A DNA stretch of 64,000 bases from Psychrobacter sp. JCM 18901 (GCF_000586435.1 NZ_BAWH01000010.1:51269-115268), one strand, 5' to 3'; positions 32,034 through 42,024 are shown, counted from the first letter of the stretch. The notes: a model not told the origin generated them from the sequence alone. A program made the numbers and translations.

Positions 32034-32876
32034 ATGAATTCAGTTATCAACAATAAAATAAAAACGATTTCTCAAAATAAAACATGGCTGTTTGTGCCAG
32101 CGACTCGCATCGATAGAGTGGCGACAGCCTTTGCTAGTGGTGCAGATGCGGTTATTGTAGATTTAGAGGATGCCGTTGCGCCAGAAGATAAAGCATTCGC
32201 ACGCGAAGCATTGCAGCAATATTATGACAGTGCAGATTATCAGCCGATTTGGGTACGTATTAATAAGGCAGGTAGCGAAGAATTCTTTAAAGATATAGTG
32301 CTCTGTCAGAAGATGCCTAATTTGGCTGGCGTGTTATTGGCTAAAGCCGAGCAAGCAGAAGATATTAATAACGTACATCAGCTTACCAATTTACCAGTGA
32401 TTGCACTGATTGAGAGTGCGATAGGATTGTATCAAATCGATAGTATGGCAAAAGCAGTCGGCTTGGCCGCGTTTAGTTATGGATTTTTAGATTTGTGCAA
32501 TGATTTGCAAGTACAAGTAGGAACGCCTGCTGCAGATATCATAGCCAATCGAATTCGCTATCAACTAATCCTGACGTCAACAGTGCATCAATTATCGCCG
32601 CCCATCGATACCATTTATCCTGATTTCAATGATGAAATAGGGCTAAGCGCCCGAGTGCAATTATGGTCACAGATGGGTATGTCTGGAATGCTGTGTATCC
32701 ATCCCAAGCAAGTGGTAGTCGTCCAACAAGCATTGCAACCAACAGATGAGACTTTGTTATTTGCACAGCGTGTAGTCGAGGAGTACGAGCGCAGCGGGCA
32801 GGCAGTATTCGAAATAGATGGAGAGATGGTCGATGCACCAGTGATTGAGCGTTGTCGTCAACTGTTGGCAAAGTAG
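32034..32876 (+). CDS. CitE-like HpcH/HpaI aldolase-citrate lyase family protein
   Basis: 280 aa, intact, TIM-barrel lyase of the citrate lyase beta-subunit-like group. Motifs: LFVPATRIDRVATAFASGAD, VIVDLEDAVAP (metal and CoA site), VALIESAIGL-like IALIESAIGL (Glu ligand) and MLCIHPKQV near the C-terminus. No citrate lyase alpha or gamma gene is near, so this is a stand-alone CitE-like enzyme, for which malyl-CoA or citramalyl-CoA lyase/thioesterase activities are known. The metal-binding region AFSYGFLDLCNDL departs from the usual GxxDLxxDLG. Weak AGGAA site before the ATG. Confidence 0.82.
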   Translation: MNSVINNKIKTISQNKTWLFVPATRIDRVATAFASGADAVIVDLEDAVAPEDKAFAREALQQYYDSADYQPIWVRINKAGSEEFFKDIVLCQKMPNLAGVLLAKAEQAEDINNVHQLTNLPVIALIESAIGLYQIDSMAKAVGLAAFSYGFLDLCNDLQVQVGTPAADIIANRIRYQLILTSTVHQLSPPIDTIYPDFNDEIGLSARVQLWSQMGMSGMLCIHPKQVVVVQQALQPTDETLLFAQRVVEEYERSGQAVFEIDGEMVDAPVIERCRQLLAK

Positions 32877-32933
32877 CAGACCAATCCGTATTCAGTTAAA
32901 TATAAGTAATCGGTTCAATATAATTCAGATACT

Positions 32934-33105
32934 AGGGCGTGTCCTCAATTCAATCGATAGTTATCTAAATGGGTTAAAAATGGCTAAATCTTGCCACATG
33001 GCGTCAAATAGCTGACTAATATCTCGATATTATCTGCGCTATTTTCCTTGTTTGACTGCGATTTATCTCATTTTTATCGCCATTCTTAAAATGAGGACAC
33101 ACCCT
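32934..33105. mobile_element. 172-bp MITE-like element, copy 1
   Basis: Starts AGGGCGTGTCCTCAATT and ends AAATGAGGACACACCCT, giving near-perfect 14-bp terminal inverted repeats, with T before and A after (TA target duplication or part of the repeat). There is no open frame. An internal TAATATC-TC-GATATTA hairpin sits near the centre. A second copy of identical length lies at 43452-43623 in the same orientation, differing at only six positions. Non-autonomous; the mobilising transposase is not in the window. Confidence 0.85.
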
Positions 33106-33107
33106 AG

Positions 33108-33187
33108 AAAGCCGAGTGAAAGTATTACAAGTAGTATACTAAGCGAGACTGACACCGTACCTAATTTATAGAGGATTGACTATATAA
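33108..33187 (+). repeat. Dispersed ~80-bp repeat, copy A
   Basis: Immediately beside the MITE. Begins AAAGCCGAGTGAAAGT, continues GTATACTAAGCGAGACTGAC and ends GATTGACTATATA. It matches 44637-44713 at roughly 70 percent with two or three small gaps. In both places it lies a short way upstream of a plus-strand gene (arfB here, an acyl-CoA dehydrogenase there). Confidence 0.6.
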
Positions 33188-33233
33188 TGCTTTATCACAA
33201 ACCATATCCATTCACATTCGATAAAAGCAAACT

Positions 33234-33645
33234 ATGATTTTCATTAATAATAATATCAGCCTCAATGATAATGAGGTAGAGATCAGCGCCATACGAGCGC
33301 AAGGCGCAGGTGGCCAGAATGTCAATAAAGTATCTTCTGCCATTCACCTGCGTTTTGATATTAACAACTCAAGTCTGAGTGATGAGTACAAGCAGCGACT
33401 GCTAAATAGCAAAGATAGCCGAATAACCAAGGAAGGTGTGCTAATTATCAAGGCGCAGCAGTTTCGTACGCAAGAGCGCAATAAAATAGATGCGCTTGAG
33501 CGTTTACAAAGTTTTATCACCAAAGCCACTTACGTTAATAAAACCAGAAGGCCTACCAAGCCAAGCAGAAATGCCAAACGTAAACGTAGATAAAAAGACC
33601 CAGCGCGGTAAGACAAAGGCTTTACGCGGTAAAGTAGATTTTTAG
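33234..33645 (+). CDS. arfB: Ribosome-rescue peptidyl-tRNA hydrolase ArfB (apparent indel near the end)
   Basis: Stop-codon-independent release factor homolog that frees stalled ribosomes. The catalytic GGQ lies in RAQGAGGQNVNKVSSAIHLR near residue 27, followed by the basic C-terminal tail that enters the mRNA channel (RRPTKPSRNAKRKR). A stop appears at 33593, but another frame continues KKTQRGKTKALRGKVDF to 33645, matching the C-terminus of E. coli YaeJ. Two missing bases (or one extra) near 33587-33592 would join them, for about 137 aa. Lies just after the MITE and the dispersed repeat. Confidence 0.88.
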
Positions 33646-33740
33646 AGAGTTTGTGATAGTAGGTTTTGTCGTTGAGAAGTTGTGCGGCAGAAAACTTATA
33701 GAACAAAAATCGTAGAGGTTATGGCAATTTTCGAATTTAT

Positions 33741-33775
33741 AATGGTATAGGCAATTAACTATCACCTATACCATT
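33741..33775. terminator. Hairpin between convergent arfB and esterase genes
   Basis: Perfect 11-bp stem AATGGTATAGG / CCTATACCATT with a 13-base loop. Only short T tracts; probably serves both directions. Confidence 0.6.
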
Positions 33776-33795
33776 CTTCTAAGTTAACGACTTAT

Positions 33796-35697
33796 TTAGA
33801 ATGCACCATTAAGTCCAATAAATAGGCTGGTCGAGTCGTCGTCATTACCTTGTGAATGTGTGACACCAGCATTGGCATTCAATAGGCCAAAGCTTCTAGA
33901 TAGGCCAAGTGTCATAGCAACGTTATCATCATCAGTTTCGACCATAGGCGTTTCAAAGCTGATATTTGGTAGCGTATTTAAACGTGCGGTTACCGCTTCG
34001 CGATTGTCACTCAGCTGCTTTTGGTAATGAATATCACCAAATAAGTTGAGGTTCTCCATCAAGCTATGATTGGCTTTGAGACCAAGCTTGCCATATGTCG
34101 TAGAGTATTTCTGCTCATCGAACTGCATAGCAATGCCAGACGTCTCTTTTTCTTTGAGTCCGTCAATTTTTACGCGGCTCGCTGTGGCACCGATATAAGG
34201 CGTAACGGCAATATTGCTCACTTGCATTGGGTACTGCCTGCAAGTTGGCATAAAAGCGCTTGCCATCAGCATTTGACTTAAACTGCTGTTGGTTACTACC
34301 AAGTGTGACAGCACGTGTGACATCGACATCCATGTTGCTAAATCCTGCAGCACCATTGATCTGTAAACCGCCAAACTTGTTGCTATGATAGACACCAAAA
34401 CCAACTTCTCCCAGATTAATATCACTCAAACCTGTACCGACATCTGAGTTTTCAAAGTCCTTCTGAGTGATGTTACCGTATAAGCTGTCACTGCATTGGC
34501 TGAATTAGGATGAGCAAAATCTACACCAAGCAATACTTGGGTATTATTATCACCATCAAACCCTGCAATTTCTTGATTAGCGACTTCACCGACAGCCCAT
34601 AGTGTACGATCAGGTTTTTGCTCACTGCTCTGGATTTGGTTGACGTGTGACTGTAAGCGCTCATTGGTTGCAAGTCCGGTTGTCGTTGCAATATGTGGCA
34701 AGACGCCGATTAAGCTAGGCGCTGTGACTACAGCATTTGCATAGTCAGCAATCAGTTGATGGGTAGCACCTGTTGGATGTATGCCATCAGCGAAGAAGTA
34801 GGTTTCGTTGGCATTTGCTTCTACAAGAGTATCAGGTCCACAAGTTAGAGAGCTATTGTTGTCACCGCAAGCTTCATCGGTGACATTAGTGAAACCATAC
34901 TGAGCAGGCGACGCAATGATCTCCTGAGTTAAGCTAAACATATCTAGCGGTATGATATTAGCGCCAGTACCTGCGACGCCACTAAGCATAAACTGATTGT
35001 AGAGACTGGCTGCATCAGTTGCCGCTCTTTGGGCTGCCAAAGCCTCTGCAAGTTCTTGACCTTCTAGATCAGGGTCTGGAACAAACCTAGGCGTCAGACC
35101 GACATCAGGAATATTGGGTACTAAGATATATTTGGCACCATTGTCCTTTAGTGCCTTAATCGTTTCGGTTTGGCTAGCTACTGCACCTAGGATGGTCGCT
35201 TGGGCACTAGCAGGATTTTCAGCTTCACCTGCAGCAAGCAGGTCATTTGCCCCTGCCCATACGACATAGAGTCCATTAGGGTCTACTTTGTTATTAGCGA
35301 GATAACTATTCACTTGGCTATTGGCAGAAGCTACTGGAATACCGAAAGCAGCAACATCTACGCCAGCTCTTGCACCGCCAATGGCATAATTATCCCCAGT
35401 TTGACTACCGTCATAAGTATTGGCGACAGAGGTTGTACCCAATTGCTCAGCGAATGAGGTCGCCCATGTATTATCAGGATTGGTAGTAAACTGACCTGAA
35501 TCTGGAAGCCCAAAATTATTTTGAGTTAGAGGACTAAAGTATCCCCCATCGGTCAGGCTATCACCAAAAAAGGTGACACTGTCATAAGCATTCGCGTGAG
35601 CAATACCAGCGATAGATAGGCTGACAGCCAGTATGCTTTTGGTAAAAGTTTTGAGAGTGGTATGGCTAATTTTAGAACGTGAAGTATTACGAGGCAT
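33796..35697 (-). CDS. Autotransporter GDSL esterase, EstA type (two apparent indels)
   Basis: Surface-displayed lipase/esterase: a signal peptide (SILAVSLSIAGIAHANA), an SGNH hydrolase passenger with FFGDSLTDGG (nucleophile Ser), VWAGAND and DGIHPTGATH (Asp, His), then a C-terminal type V beta-barrel ending in GLNGAF with terminal Phe. Start ATG 35697 has AGGAAG upstream; an in-frame extension to 35733 is unlikely. The barrel is split by two shifts, near 34479-34482 (AYGNITQKDFENSDVGTGLS expected) and near 34226 (PMQVSNIAVTPYIGATASRV expected). About 633 aa when joined, the usual size for EstA. Confidence 0.88.
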
Positions 35698-35920
35698 AGC
35701 GACTTCCTTGTCATCAATGTAATAGTTTGTCAACCGAGTGTAACCACTTTTTAGAAAGCTAGCAATCGTTTTGATTGCAAAATTGCAAGAATATTGCCTG
35801 ATTTAAGTAAGTTTTTAGAGCATAAAAAGGGGGGAGCAAGTATTAAAAAATCATACTGTCTCGCTCACATAATATTTTGTTTCCTTCTATGTAATTATGC
35901 TGTAAGCACCTGATTTCTAT

Positions 35921-36070
35921 TCAGTTATTTTTATTGAAAAGTATAAGGCTTATCTGTCGACATTGCTTGTTTAACTCAACTAACTGCCCAATCGTAAATA
36001 GTATCAAAGCAGCACTCCACAATAAGATAGTCAGACTAAATGCGTATAAAGATGTCACTGGCGGCAATAG
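35921..36070 (-). pseudogene. Possible C-terminal remnant of an NnrS-like membrane protein
   Basis: Between the esterase and the MFS gene, the minus strand encodes a short frame with one clear hydrophobic helix, YAFSLTILLWSAALILFTIG, then a polar tail and a stop. Its end resembles the last helix of NnrS (heme-copper membrane protein linked to nitric oxide stress). There is no start codon of its own and no ribosome-binding site, so if real it is a leftover 3' end. The remaining part of the 413-bp gap should hold the esterase promoter. Confidence 0.25.
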
Positions 36071-36110
36071 CAAAGTATAGCTAGCAGTATCAATACTATA
36101 GAAACTGAAA

Positions 36111-37392
36111 TTAAGCTTGTTTTTGTGGACGCAATAATAAGGCCAGTCCAAGTGCTACAAAAGCTGCGATACCAGATATCATATAACTGATACTAAAATC
36201 CCCAGTGATTTCTGCAAGATAGCCTGCGGCCACTGGTCCGAGAGCTTGTCCACCTGAAAAGGCAAAAGTTAGCGCCGCAAGCGCACTTGCCGCTGCAGCG
36301 GGTCCAAAATAGTCTCCCGCCGAAGCAGACATAATGACAGGAACACTCCAAACCACTAAGCCAAACAGAATAATGGACGAATACAGTCCGAAATCCCAGT
36401 CAGTCAGTCCGACCAACAGATAAGCGATGGCAAGGAAGAAAAAAAGCCAGCGCCAGACCAAGGCGTCTACCAATATGGTCAGAGATCCAGCCAAATAATA
36501 TACCTGAGAACATGCTGAGTAGGCCAATCCATGCCCAAACCCCACCCGCAGTTGCTTCACTCAGTTGATACGAGCCAACCATACTGGTGACAATGAAGGT
36601 GACGTAAACCATGTAAGTGGCGCCATAAATGGCAAAGATGACACCCAAATGTACGAGCAGCTTAATATTACTACGTTCTAGTTTTTTCTTATTTTTAACA
36701 GGTAAGGTGGGTGCGCGCCCTAAAGGATTTTGACTAACATCGTCTGGATGATTGCGAATTAAAGTAAAAGTAAGCCAAGCTACCGCAATATTAATCACGG
36801 CAAAAATTAGCCAGCCTGTCTGCCAAGACAGTAGGGTAGAGATAGGTAAGAGTTTGGGTACGACAAAGCCTGATAGAATGATACCAAATCCAGGACCAGC
36901 CATGACTAGCCCTAGAGCAAGCCCGCGGTGTGAAGGAAAAAAACCAATGTGACATGACGCTCATCATTGGTAAGACCACGCCACCACTACCGATACCCGT
37001 CAACACATAGAGTGCGCACAGTACAGGAAAGCTCGTGGTAAAAGCCATGCCGAGCATCGAGACAGCAATCAAAACAAGGTTTACCGTCGCAGTATTACGA
37101 GTACCCAATCGAGGTAGAACTAATGGGCTAAGCATAACTGCAACAAGATATCCTATCAGGTTAGCGAAGCCTAATAAGCCACTTTGGTATAACTTAATCC
37201 CAAAGAAGATGACATGGAAGGTAGTAACATACCAAATGCAAATCGACCTAACCCAAGCCCACAGAACATGGCCACAGAACCTGTCGCTGCGACTATCCAA
37301 GCGTAATGCAATTTACCCAATCTAAGGGGCGCAGTGTTATCTTGATTTCCTTGAACCTGACTGTCTTGTTGGTTTATTCCATTAGGCATCAT
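36111..37392 (-). CDS. MFS transporter, YbfB/YjiJ-like (three apparent indels)
   Basis: Inner-membrane transporter of about 426 aa with twelve hydrophobic segments. The N-terminal segment GLGLGRFAFGMLLPSM and the GFANLIGYL motif resemble the YbfB/YjiJ group; substrate unknown. The usual loop basic motif is seen as DHIGRRLGL. Frames are joined by reading A7 at 36439-36445 as six (LAFFFLAIAYLLVGLTDW), A7 at 36937-36943 as six (HWFFPSHRGLALGL) and adding a base near 37180 (TKVGLLGFANL). Two adjacent ATG codons start the gene behind GGGAG. Confidence 0.8.
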
Positions 37393-37587
37393 AAATCTCC
37401 CATAATTCGAGAACTCATAATAACTATCGTAATTGATTTTAATTGTAGATTATAGCGAGCCATTTCCTTGTTTTGAATAGTATCCATTTCACACTCATCC
37501 TTTTGTGCTAAATCCCTATCAGTCCTTTATTAAATATACTTATAGCCTAAGCATACTCATGTCCAATAAAATTAGTATAACTGCACC

Positions 37588-37601
37588 TGAACGTTCGTTC
37601 A
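37588..37601. promoter_or_regulatory. TetR-type palindrome TGAACG-TT-CGTTCA
   Basis: A perfect 6+2+6 palindrome typical of TetR-family operators, in the 355-bp gap between two MFS genes. It lies about 195 bp from the start of the YbfB-like gene and downstream of the other, so its target is unclear. The rest of the gap shows only the terminator at 37645-37678. Confidence 0.35.
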
Positions 37602-37644
37602 ATGAGTATATAAGCAATCCTCGTAAAGCTTTCATAGATCATAA

Positions 37645-37678
37645 CAAAAAATGCCAGCCCATTTATATGGCTGGCATT
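37645..37678 (-). terminator. Terminator after the SotB-like MFS gene
   Basis: 10-bp stem AATGCCAGCC / GGCTGGCATT followed by a T5 tract on the minus strand, 69 bp after the stop. Confidence 0.82.
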
Positions 37679-37747
37679 CTGCTTATTATTTCTAACGGTT
37701 CCTTCCCGACTGCTATTTTTGGCTATCCTTTAATAGCGACTTATCAG

Positions 37748-38947
37748 CTAGCCAAGTCGCTTACTCAATTCAGGAAAACGCTTGATCATAAATAGCATTA
37801 AGAGTAACGCCACAACTGCGATAGCCGCACCTGTGTACCCTACGCTAGATAGTGAAATATGCGTCACGGCATAACCACCGAATAGCGCACCCGTACCAAT
37901 TCCCAAATTAATAATACCTGAGAACATCGACATCAGCATGTCTTGCGCATTGGCATCGACCATGATGACTTTGGCCTGCATTGAGATAATCAGTAGCATG
38001 AGTGCCGCGCCCCACAGTAAGGCGATAAAGCTGAGCGCCCATACAGAGGTCACTGCTAGCAACAGCGCAAGCATAGATACGAGCATCAGTATGGTCGATA
38101 TCAGCATCAATCTAGTATTGAATCGATCGCCCCAACGACTAAAAATCACACTGCCCACAATTCCTGCTGCACCGAATAGCAACAGTACAAAAGTCGCAGC
38201 GTTTTCACTGACATTGCCAACTTGGCGCATAAATGGTTCTATGTAAGAATAAGCCGTGTAGTGCGCTGTAAAGACCAATAAGATAAGCAGGTACAAACAG
38301 ACTAATAGGGGGTTTTTAAGTAGTTCTGGAATCTTTCTAAAAGACCCTTCAAACATACTAGGTAGCGTTGGTAAGAGTCTCGCTTGTAGAATAAATACAA
38401 TTGAGGCGATGACGCCAATACCGCCAAAGGTCGCACGCCAACCAAACCATTGTCCAACTAAGCGTCCTAGCGGCACACCCAGTACCATTGCTAACGACGT
38501 ACCCGTTGCCAGTACGCTAAGCGCCATGGCTTTTTTGCCTTCAGGCGCGACGCGTATCGCGATTGCAGCTGTGATGGACCAAAATATCGCATGCGATAAC
38601 GCAATCCCAACTCGGCTAATGAGCAGCACGTCAAAGCTCCATGCAAATACGGACAGTACGTGACTGGCAATGAATACGGCAAAAAGACCCAAGAGCAAGC
38701 GCTTACGCTCAAATCGACTGGTCAGTAGCATTAGTGGTAATGACATCGCTGCGACAATCCAAGCATAGAGTGTCAACATCCAGCCAGTTTCTGCCGTCGT
38801 AATAGAGAAGTCTTGGGCAATGTCGCTCAACAGCGCCACAGGGACAAATTCTGTGGTGTTCATAATAAAGGCACTAACGCCCATCAAAAATACTTGAAAA
38901 TACTGAGTTCGGCGAGCGTTTGAGCTGGCCTCAAGGTTATGTGTCAT
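37748..38947 (-). CDS. MFS drug/sugar efflux transporter, SotB-like
   Basis: 399 aa, intact, DHA1-type major facilitator with twelve hydrophobic segments. The first helix has the family stretch FIMNTTEFVPVALLSDIA, and the second half has YIEPFMRQVGN, both typical of the sugar-efflux SotB/YdeA/arabinose-polymer exporter group. Start taken at the ATG at 38947 rather than an in-frame TTG at 38956. Substrate unknown. Not coupled to a regulator in the window. Confidence 0.82.
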   Translation of the reverse strand: MTHNLEASSNARRTQYFQVFLMGVSAFIMNTTEFVPVALLSDIAQDFSITTAETGWMLTLYAWIVAAMSLPLMLLTSRFERKRLLLGLFAVFIASHVLSVFAWSFDVLLISRVGIALSHAIFWSITAAIAIRVAPEGKKAMALSVLATGTSLAMVLGVPLGRLVGQWFGWRATFGGIGVIASIVFILQARLLPTLPSMFEGSFRKIPELLKNPLLVCLYLLILLVFTAHYTAYSYIEPFMRQVGNVSENAATFVLLLFGAAGIVGSVIFSRWGDRFNTRLMLISTILMLVSMLALLLAVTSVWALSFIALLWGAALMLLIISMQAKVIMVDANAQDMLMSMFSGIINLGIGTGALFGGYAVTHISLSSVGYTGAAIAVVALLLMLFMIKRFPELSKRLG

Positions 38948-39686
38948 AAAATCCAATACAGATGCGAATATTACGTGTGATAGGTCAAAGTGGGGCAGGC
39001 TTAATTAGAATACAAGGTTTGCGGGGCAAGATAGCAAGCCCACGTCAATCGTGAAAGGTGTTTTTTTGATAAGGATTGTTAATTGGACGTTTATTGAGGA
39101 TACTTAAGCAATATGAAACTGTCGCTAATTATACTTAATGCGTTGGGATACTTGCTAACGACTAAACTACAATTCATTTAAAAAGAAGCGACACCAGTTG
39201 TCGTAGAAGGTTTTAAACAGCTTTATTTTTATGTGAGCTTATACTATAGTTATTAGGTCAGGCAAAATGACATGAGATAAAAACCAGTTAACCCTCGGAG
39301 CGCAACGCTTCACTTTTTAACTAAGTTTTTAAAGCGCTATTTTAGCGAAGTCTTTCTAGTAGTGTTATTTACGTTTAATCTTAAACTTCTACGCCTGTAC
39401 AAACCTAAAAAACTATATTTATTAATAAACAAAAAACCTAGCAGAAAAAAAGCTCGTTAGCATTGCAAAAATATTAGTGATGTGACAGCGAAAAACTGTG
39501 GCTAAAAAGTCTATCAGAATTAAAAGCTACTACCTTACCAAGTCGATTAATTTACTTAACTTTAGAGATAATGACGTCATTTAAACAATGGCGAATAGGC
39601 TCGGTTGGCTTAAAATCGGAATTTAGAATATAACAACAACGAAAAACTGCAGCTAAACAACCAGTCAAAATAATAAGGATATAAAT
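38948..39686. other. 739-bp AT-rich intergenic region
   Basis: No supportable gene in any frame. Contains a short direct repeat, CGAAAAACTGTGGCTAAA (39489-39506) and CGAAAAACTGCAGCTAAA (39640-39657), 16 of 18 bases identical, the second just before the next gene's ribosome-binding site. A small CGACA-CCAGT-TGTCG stem is at about 39189-39203. Presumably holds the SotB-like gene's promoter. Could contain an sRNA or a decayed gene. Confidence 0.4.
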
Positions 39687-39980
39687 ATGACGATATTAAC
39701 ATATCAGTTTGAACAAAAGCGTATAGATAATTTCGAGTGGTCGGGTGGCTCAAAGCTATCTGGTATAAAGGCACTAGCAAATGATGAGAAAGGCCGAATA
39801 CGAAAACAGCCATTGTTTTACCTCGAAACGGTTTCTGTAGACAGTTATGAAGATGATATTTACTTCGTGAACAATACCGATGAGATGCTCAGATGGGTAG
39901 CGCCATTTAAACCCTATCGAAGCATGAAAGAAGCCAGAGCAAAGCTAGGCGATACCAGTGATGAAACTTACGTAAAGTGA
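39687..39980 (+). CDS. Hypothetical protein, possibly the N-terminal part of one gene with the next
   Basis: 97 aa, soluble, starting MTILTYQFEQKRIDNFEWSG behind AAGGA. No family recognised. Its stop overlaps the GTG start of the following frame (GTGA), so either two coupled proteins or one 304-aa protein split by one missing base. Given the error rate elsewhere in this sequence, the single-gene reading is plausible. The end, DTSDETYVK, would run into TLYSDDINSAYQDVLPKQ. Confidence 0.55.
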   Translation: MTILTYQFEQKRIDNFEWSGGSKLSGIKALANDEKGRIRKQPLFYLETVSVDSYEDDIYFVNNTDEMLRWVAPFKPYRSMKEARAKLGDTSDETYVK

Positions 39981-40600
39981 CGCTCTATAGTGATGATATA
40001 AATAGCGCATATCAGGATGTACTGCCTAAGCAGGGCGTGCGGATTGGTAGCACTCATATTATGTATGACAGTGATGCGATGATGCAGTGGTTTATACATG
40101 TGCCTTATAAGGGGCCAGATACTCATTATGCGATTTGGCAATTTAATGTAGTGGAAAAAGGCGGAATTCGCGGAACTTATCCATTGCTATGGGATGATTT
40201 TAGTCAACCCTCGCATATGGTGAGTTGTGATTGTCTGTTTGAGCAAGCTGATATGCTGATAGAGGTCAGTATTTATGAAGAGCGCTGTGCAATGCTTGAC
40301 AGGCTTATCGGTTCATTTGGGGTGTCCAATGCCATATTCATACTGGCGATTAATGATGTGCTTTATCGTTATGGTGTGGGTTGGAGCGCGCCCTATAGTG
40401 AGTCGGATATACAAGCGCAAGACATTGGGATGAAACTAACAGAACAAAAGCCAGAAAATGCAGAAGCGGTGAAAGCTATTGTCCAAGCGGTTTATGACTT
40501 TTGGTTTAACGAAGGCTTTGCAAAAAATATCTCAATGCAGGCTTGTGAGGAGCTTTTAAGCTTGTACCAAGCGCAGGTTGCTAGTCAAAAATCGGTTTAA
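39977..40600 (+). CDS. Hypothetical protein (GTG start, or continuation of the preceding frame)
   Basis: 207 aa, soluble, acidic. Contains VPYKGPDTHYAIWQFNVVEK, LLWDDFSQPSHMVSCDC and a helical C-terminus with LTEQKPENAEAVKAIVQAVY. No recognised family. No separate ribosome-binding site is seen directly before its GTG, which favours read-through from the preceding frame. It precedes the YqiA/YcfP-like hydrolase by 58 bp on the same strand. Confidence 0.6.
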   Translation: MTLYSDDINSAYQDVLPKQGVRIGSTHIMYDSDAMMQWFIHVPYKGPDTHYAIWQFNVVEKGGIRGTYPLLWDDFSQPSHMVSCDCLFEQADMLIEVSIYEERCAMLDRLIGSFGVSNAIFILAINDVLYRYGVGWSAPYSESDIQAQDIGMKLTEQKPENAEAVKAIVQAVYDFWFNEGFAKNISMQACEELLSLYQAQVASQKSV

Positions 40601-40658
40601 TTCATAAACTAAATTACCAAGAATAAGCCTAAATAACAATTAAAAAAAGGAGAACCTT

Positions 40659-41244
40659 ATGATGTTTCCTATTGAAAACAACGATACGTTTTTATTGTTT
40701 TTTTCATGGTCTCGATTCAAGCAATGAGACCAGTAAATATACGTGTATCACGCGTGAGCCCAAATACTGTCAAGCGGTCAATTACCGCGAGAGTTTTGCA
40801 GAAATATTTGCGATTTATGATGCATTGATTCGCGAGAAAATCGCACAGTACCCACGAGTGGTGTTGGCAGGGCATTCGCTTGGTGGTTGGTTTGCCAATC
40901 ATTTTGCCCATAAATACAACTTGCGCGCGCTATTGATTGCGCCTTGTATCTATCCAAATGAGGTATTGGCGGACCGTATCCCTGACGTAGTTGATATGAA
41001 GCTGTCTTTTCCCACGACCAATACCGAGATAGTACGAGTTATGGTAGAAGTCGATGATGAAAGCTTAGATGTGGCAGTGGCTAGACGAACCTTAGTGAAT
41101 CTACCTGATAGCTGGGAAGTCGATTATTTCGAAGGAGGCCATCATCGTATCGCCCGTAGCAGTGATATCTGGTATCACGTAACTCATCTGTGCGAAGATC
41201 CCATCGTTTGGATGGATGAGGCAACGTATCATGGTGAAGACTGA
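40659..41244 (+). CDS. YqiA/YcfP-like alpha/beta hydrolase (one apparent indel)
   Basis: Small esterase-like hydrolase of about 194 aa. The N-terminus is disrupted by T7 at 40698-40704; six T give FLLFFHGLDSSNETSKYTCI, the expected oxyanion-hole region. The nucleophile elbow is AGHSLGGWFANHFA (Ser), and the terminal His is in EGGHHRIARS. AAGGAG sits before the first of two adjacent ATG codons (40659). The physiological substrate is unknown for this family. Confidence 0.78.
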
Positions 41245-41315
41245 TAGCAGGATAGTCAAAAAAACCGTCGCGACTGATGGATAAATAAACCGCTTAAAAC
41301 AATTGATTGACATTA

Positions 41316-41330
41316 AAGACGATCGGTCAT
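41316..41330. promoter_or_regulatory. TetR-type operator O1 (AAGAC-GATCG-GTCAT)
   Basis: Imperfect palindrome 11 bp before the AcuR-like gene. It shares GACGAnnGGTC with O2 and O3 downstream, so the repressor probably controls itself here. Confidence 0.6.
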
Positions 41331-41341
41331 AATATCTATGC

Positions 41342-41974
41342 ATGACGATTACTAAGCCAAAAGCCCGTCGAGGCGTCCACCTAATGTTGAACGAGAGTTT
41401 ACGGATACCCGTGAAGCTCTTTTGAGATCTGGGATGGAGATGCTGACAGAGCAAGGCTTTGCGACTACTGGTATCGATGCCATACTCAAACGTATCAATG
41501 TGCCTAAAGGCTCTTTCTACAATTACTTCAAAAACAAAGAAGCGTTTGGCCAGGAAGTATTACGGCAGTACGCGTTATATTTTGCTCGCAAGCTAGATCA
41601 TTGTTTTTTTAAACGAGCAAGTGTCTCCTATGCAGCGTATTAGTGACTTTGTTGAAGATGCTAAGTCGGGAATGATCAAGCATGAATTTCGCCGCGGTTG
41701 TTTGGTAGGTAACTTGGGTCAAGAGATTGTCGTGTTGCCTGACAGTTTTCGTTGTGAGTTAGAAAATATATTGCTTGATTGGCAAGAGCGCTTAGCGGCT
41801 TGCTTGCGTCTGGCAGTACAACAAGAACAAATACCTTCTCATAGTGATTGTGATGAGCTGGCTGCTTTCTTTTGGATTGGTTGGGAAGGTGCGGTTTTGC
41901 GTGCTAAGTTGGTGCAAGATGTCGGTCCATTAGATACTTTTTTCCGAGGTTTTGTAGCAGGAATACAGAAGTAA
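41342..41974 (+). CDS. TetR family regulator, AcuR-like (two apparent indels)
   Basis: About 210 aa. Start MTITKPKARRG; one C is missing at 41374 (GRPPNVEREFTDTREALLRSG restored). The helix-turn-helix is GIDAILKRINVPKGSFYNYF followed by KNKEAFG. A T7 run at 41604-41610 should be six (DHCFLNEQVSPMQRISDF). The C-terminal ligand domain has RRGCLVGNLGQE, common in the AcuR/Nem-like group. It precedes an acuI fragment and is flanked by three copies of one palindrome, so it very likely represses itself and acuI, as AcuR does in Rhodobacter; the ligand there is acrylate, which is only a suggestion here. Confidence 0.82.
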
Positions 41975-41989
41975 TTTTTTATTTATATT

Positions 41990-42008
41990 TTTAGACGACC
42001 GGTCTAAA
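41990..42008. promoter_or_regulatory. TetR-type operator O2 (TTTAGAC-GACCG-GTCTAAA)
   Basis: 7-bp arms, perfect, 5-base centre, 16 bp after the regulator's stop and ahead of acuI. Confidence 0.7.
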
Positions 42009-42024
42009 TTATTTTTTACTCATT

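Noticed and set aside
37505..37795. Plus-strand open frame of 96 codons between the MFS genes
   Set aside because: It runs through the terminator at 37645-37678 and into the antisense of the SotB-like gene; composition is not coding-like.
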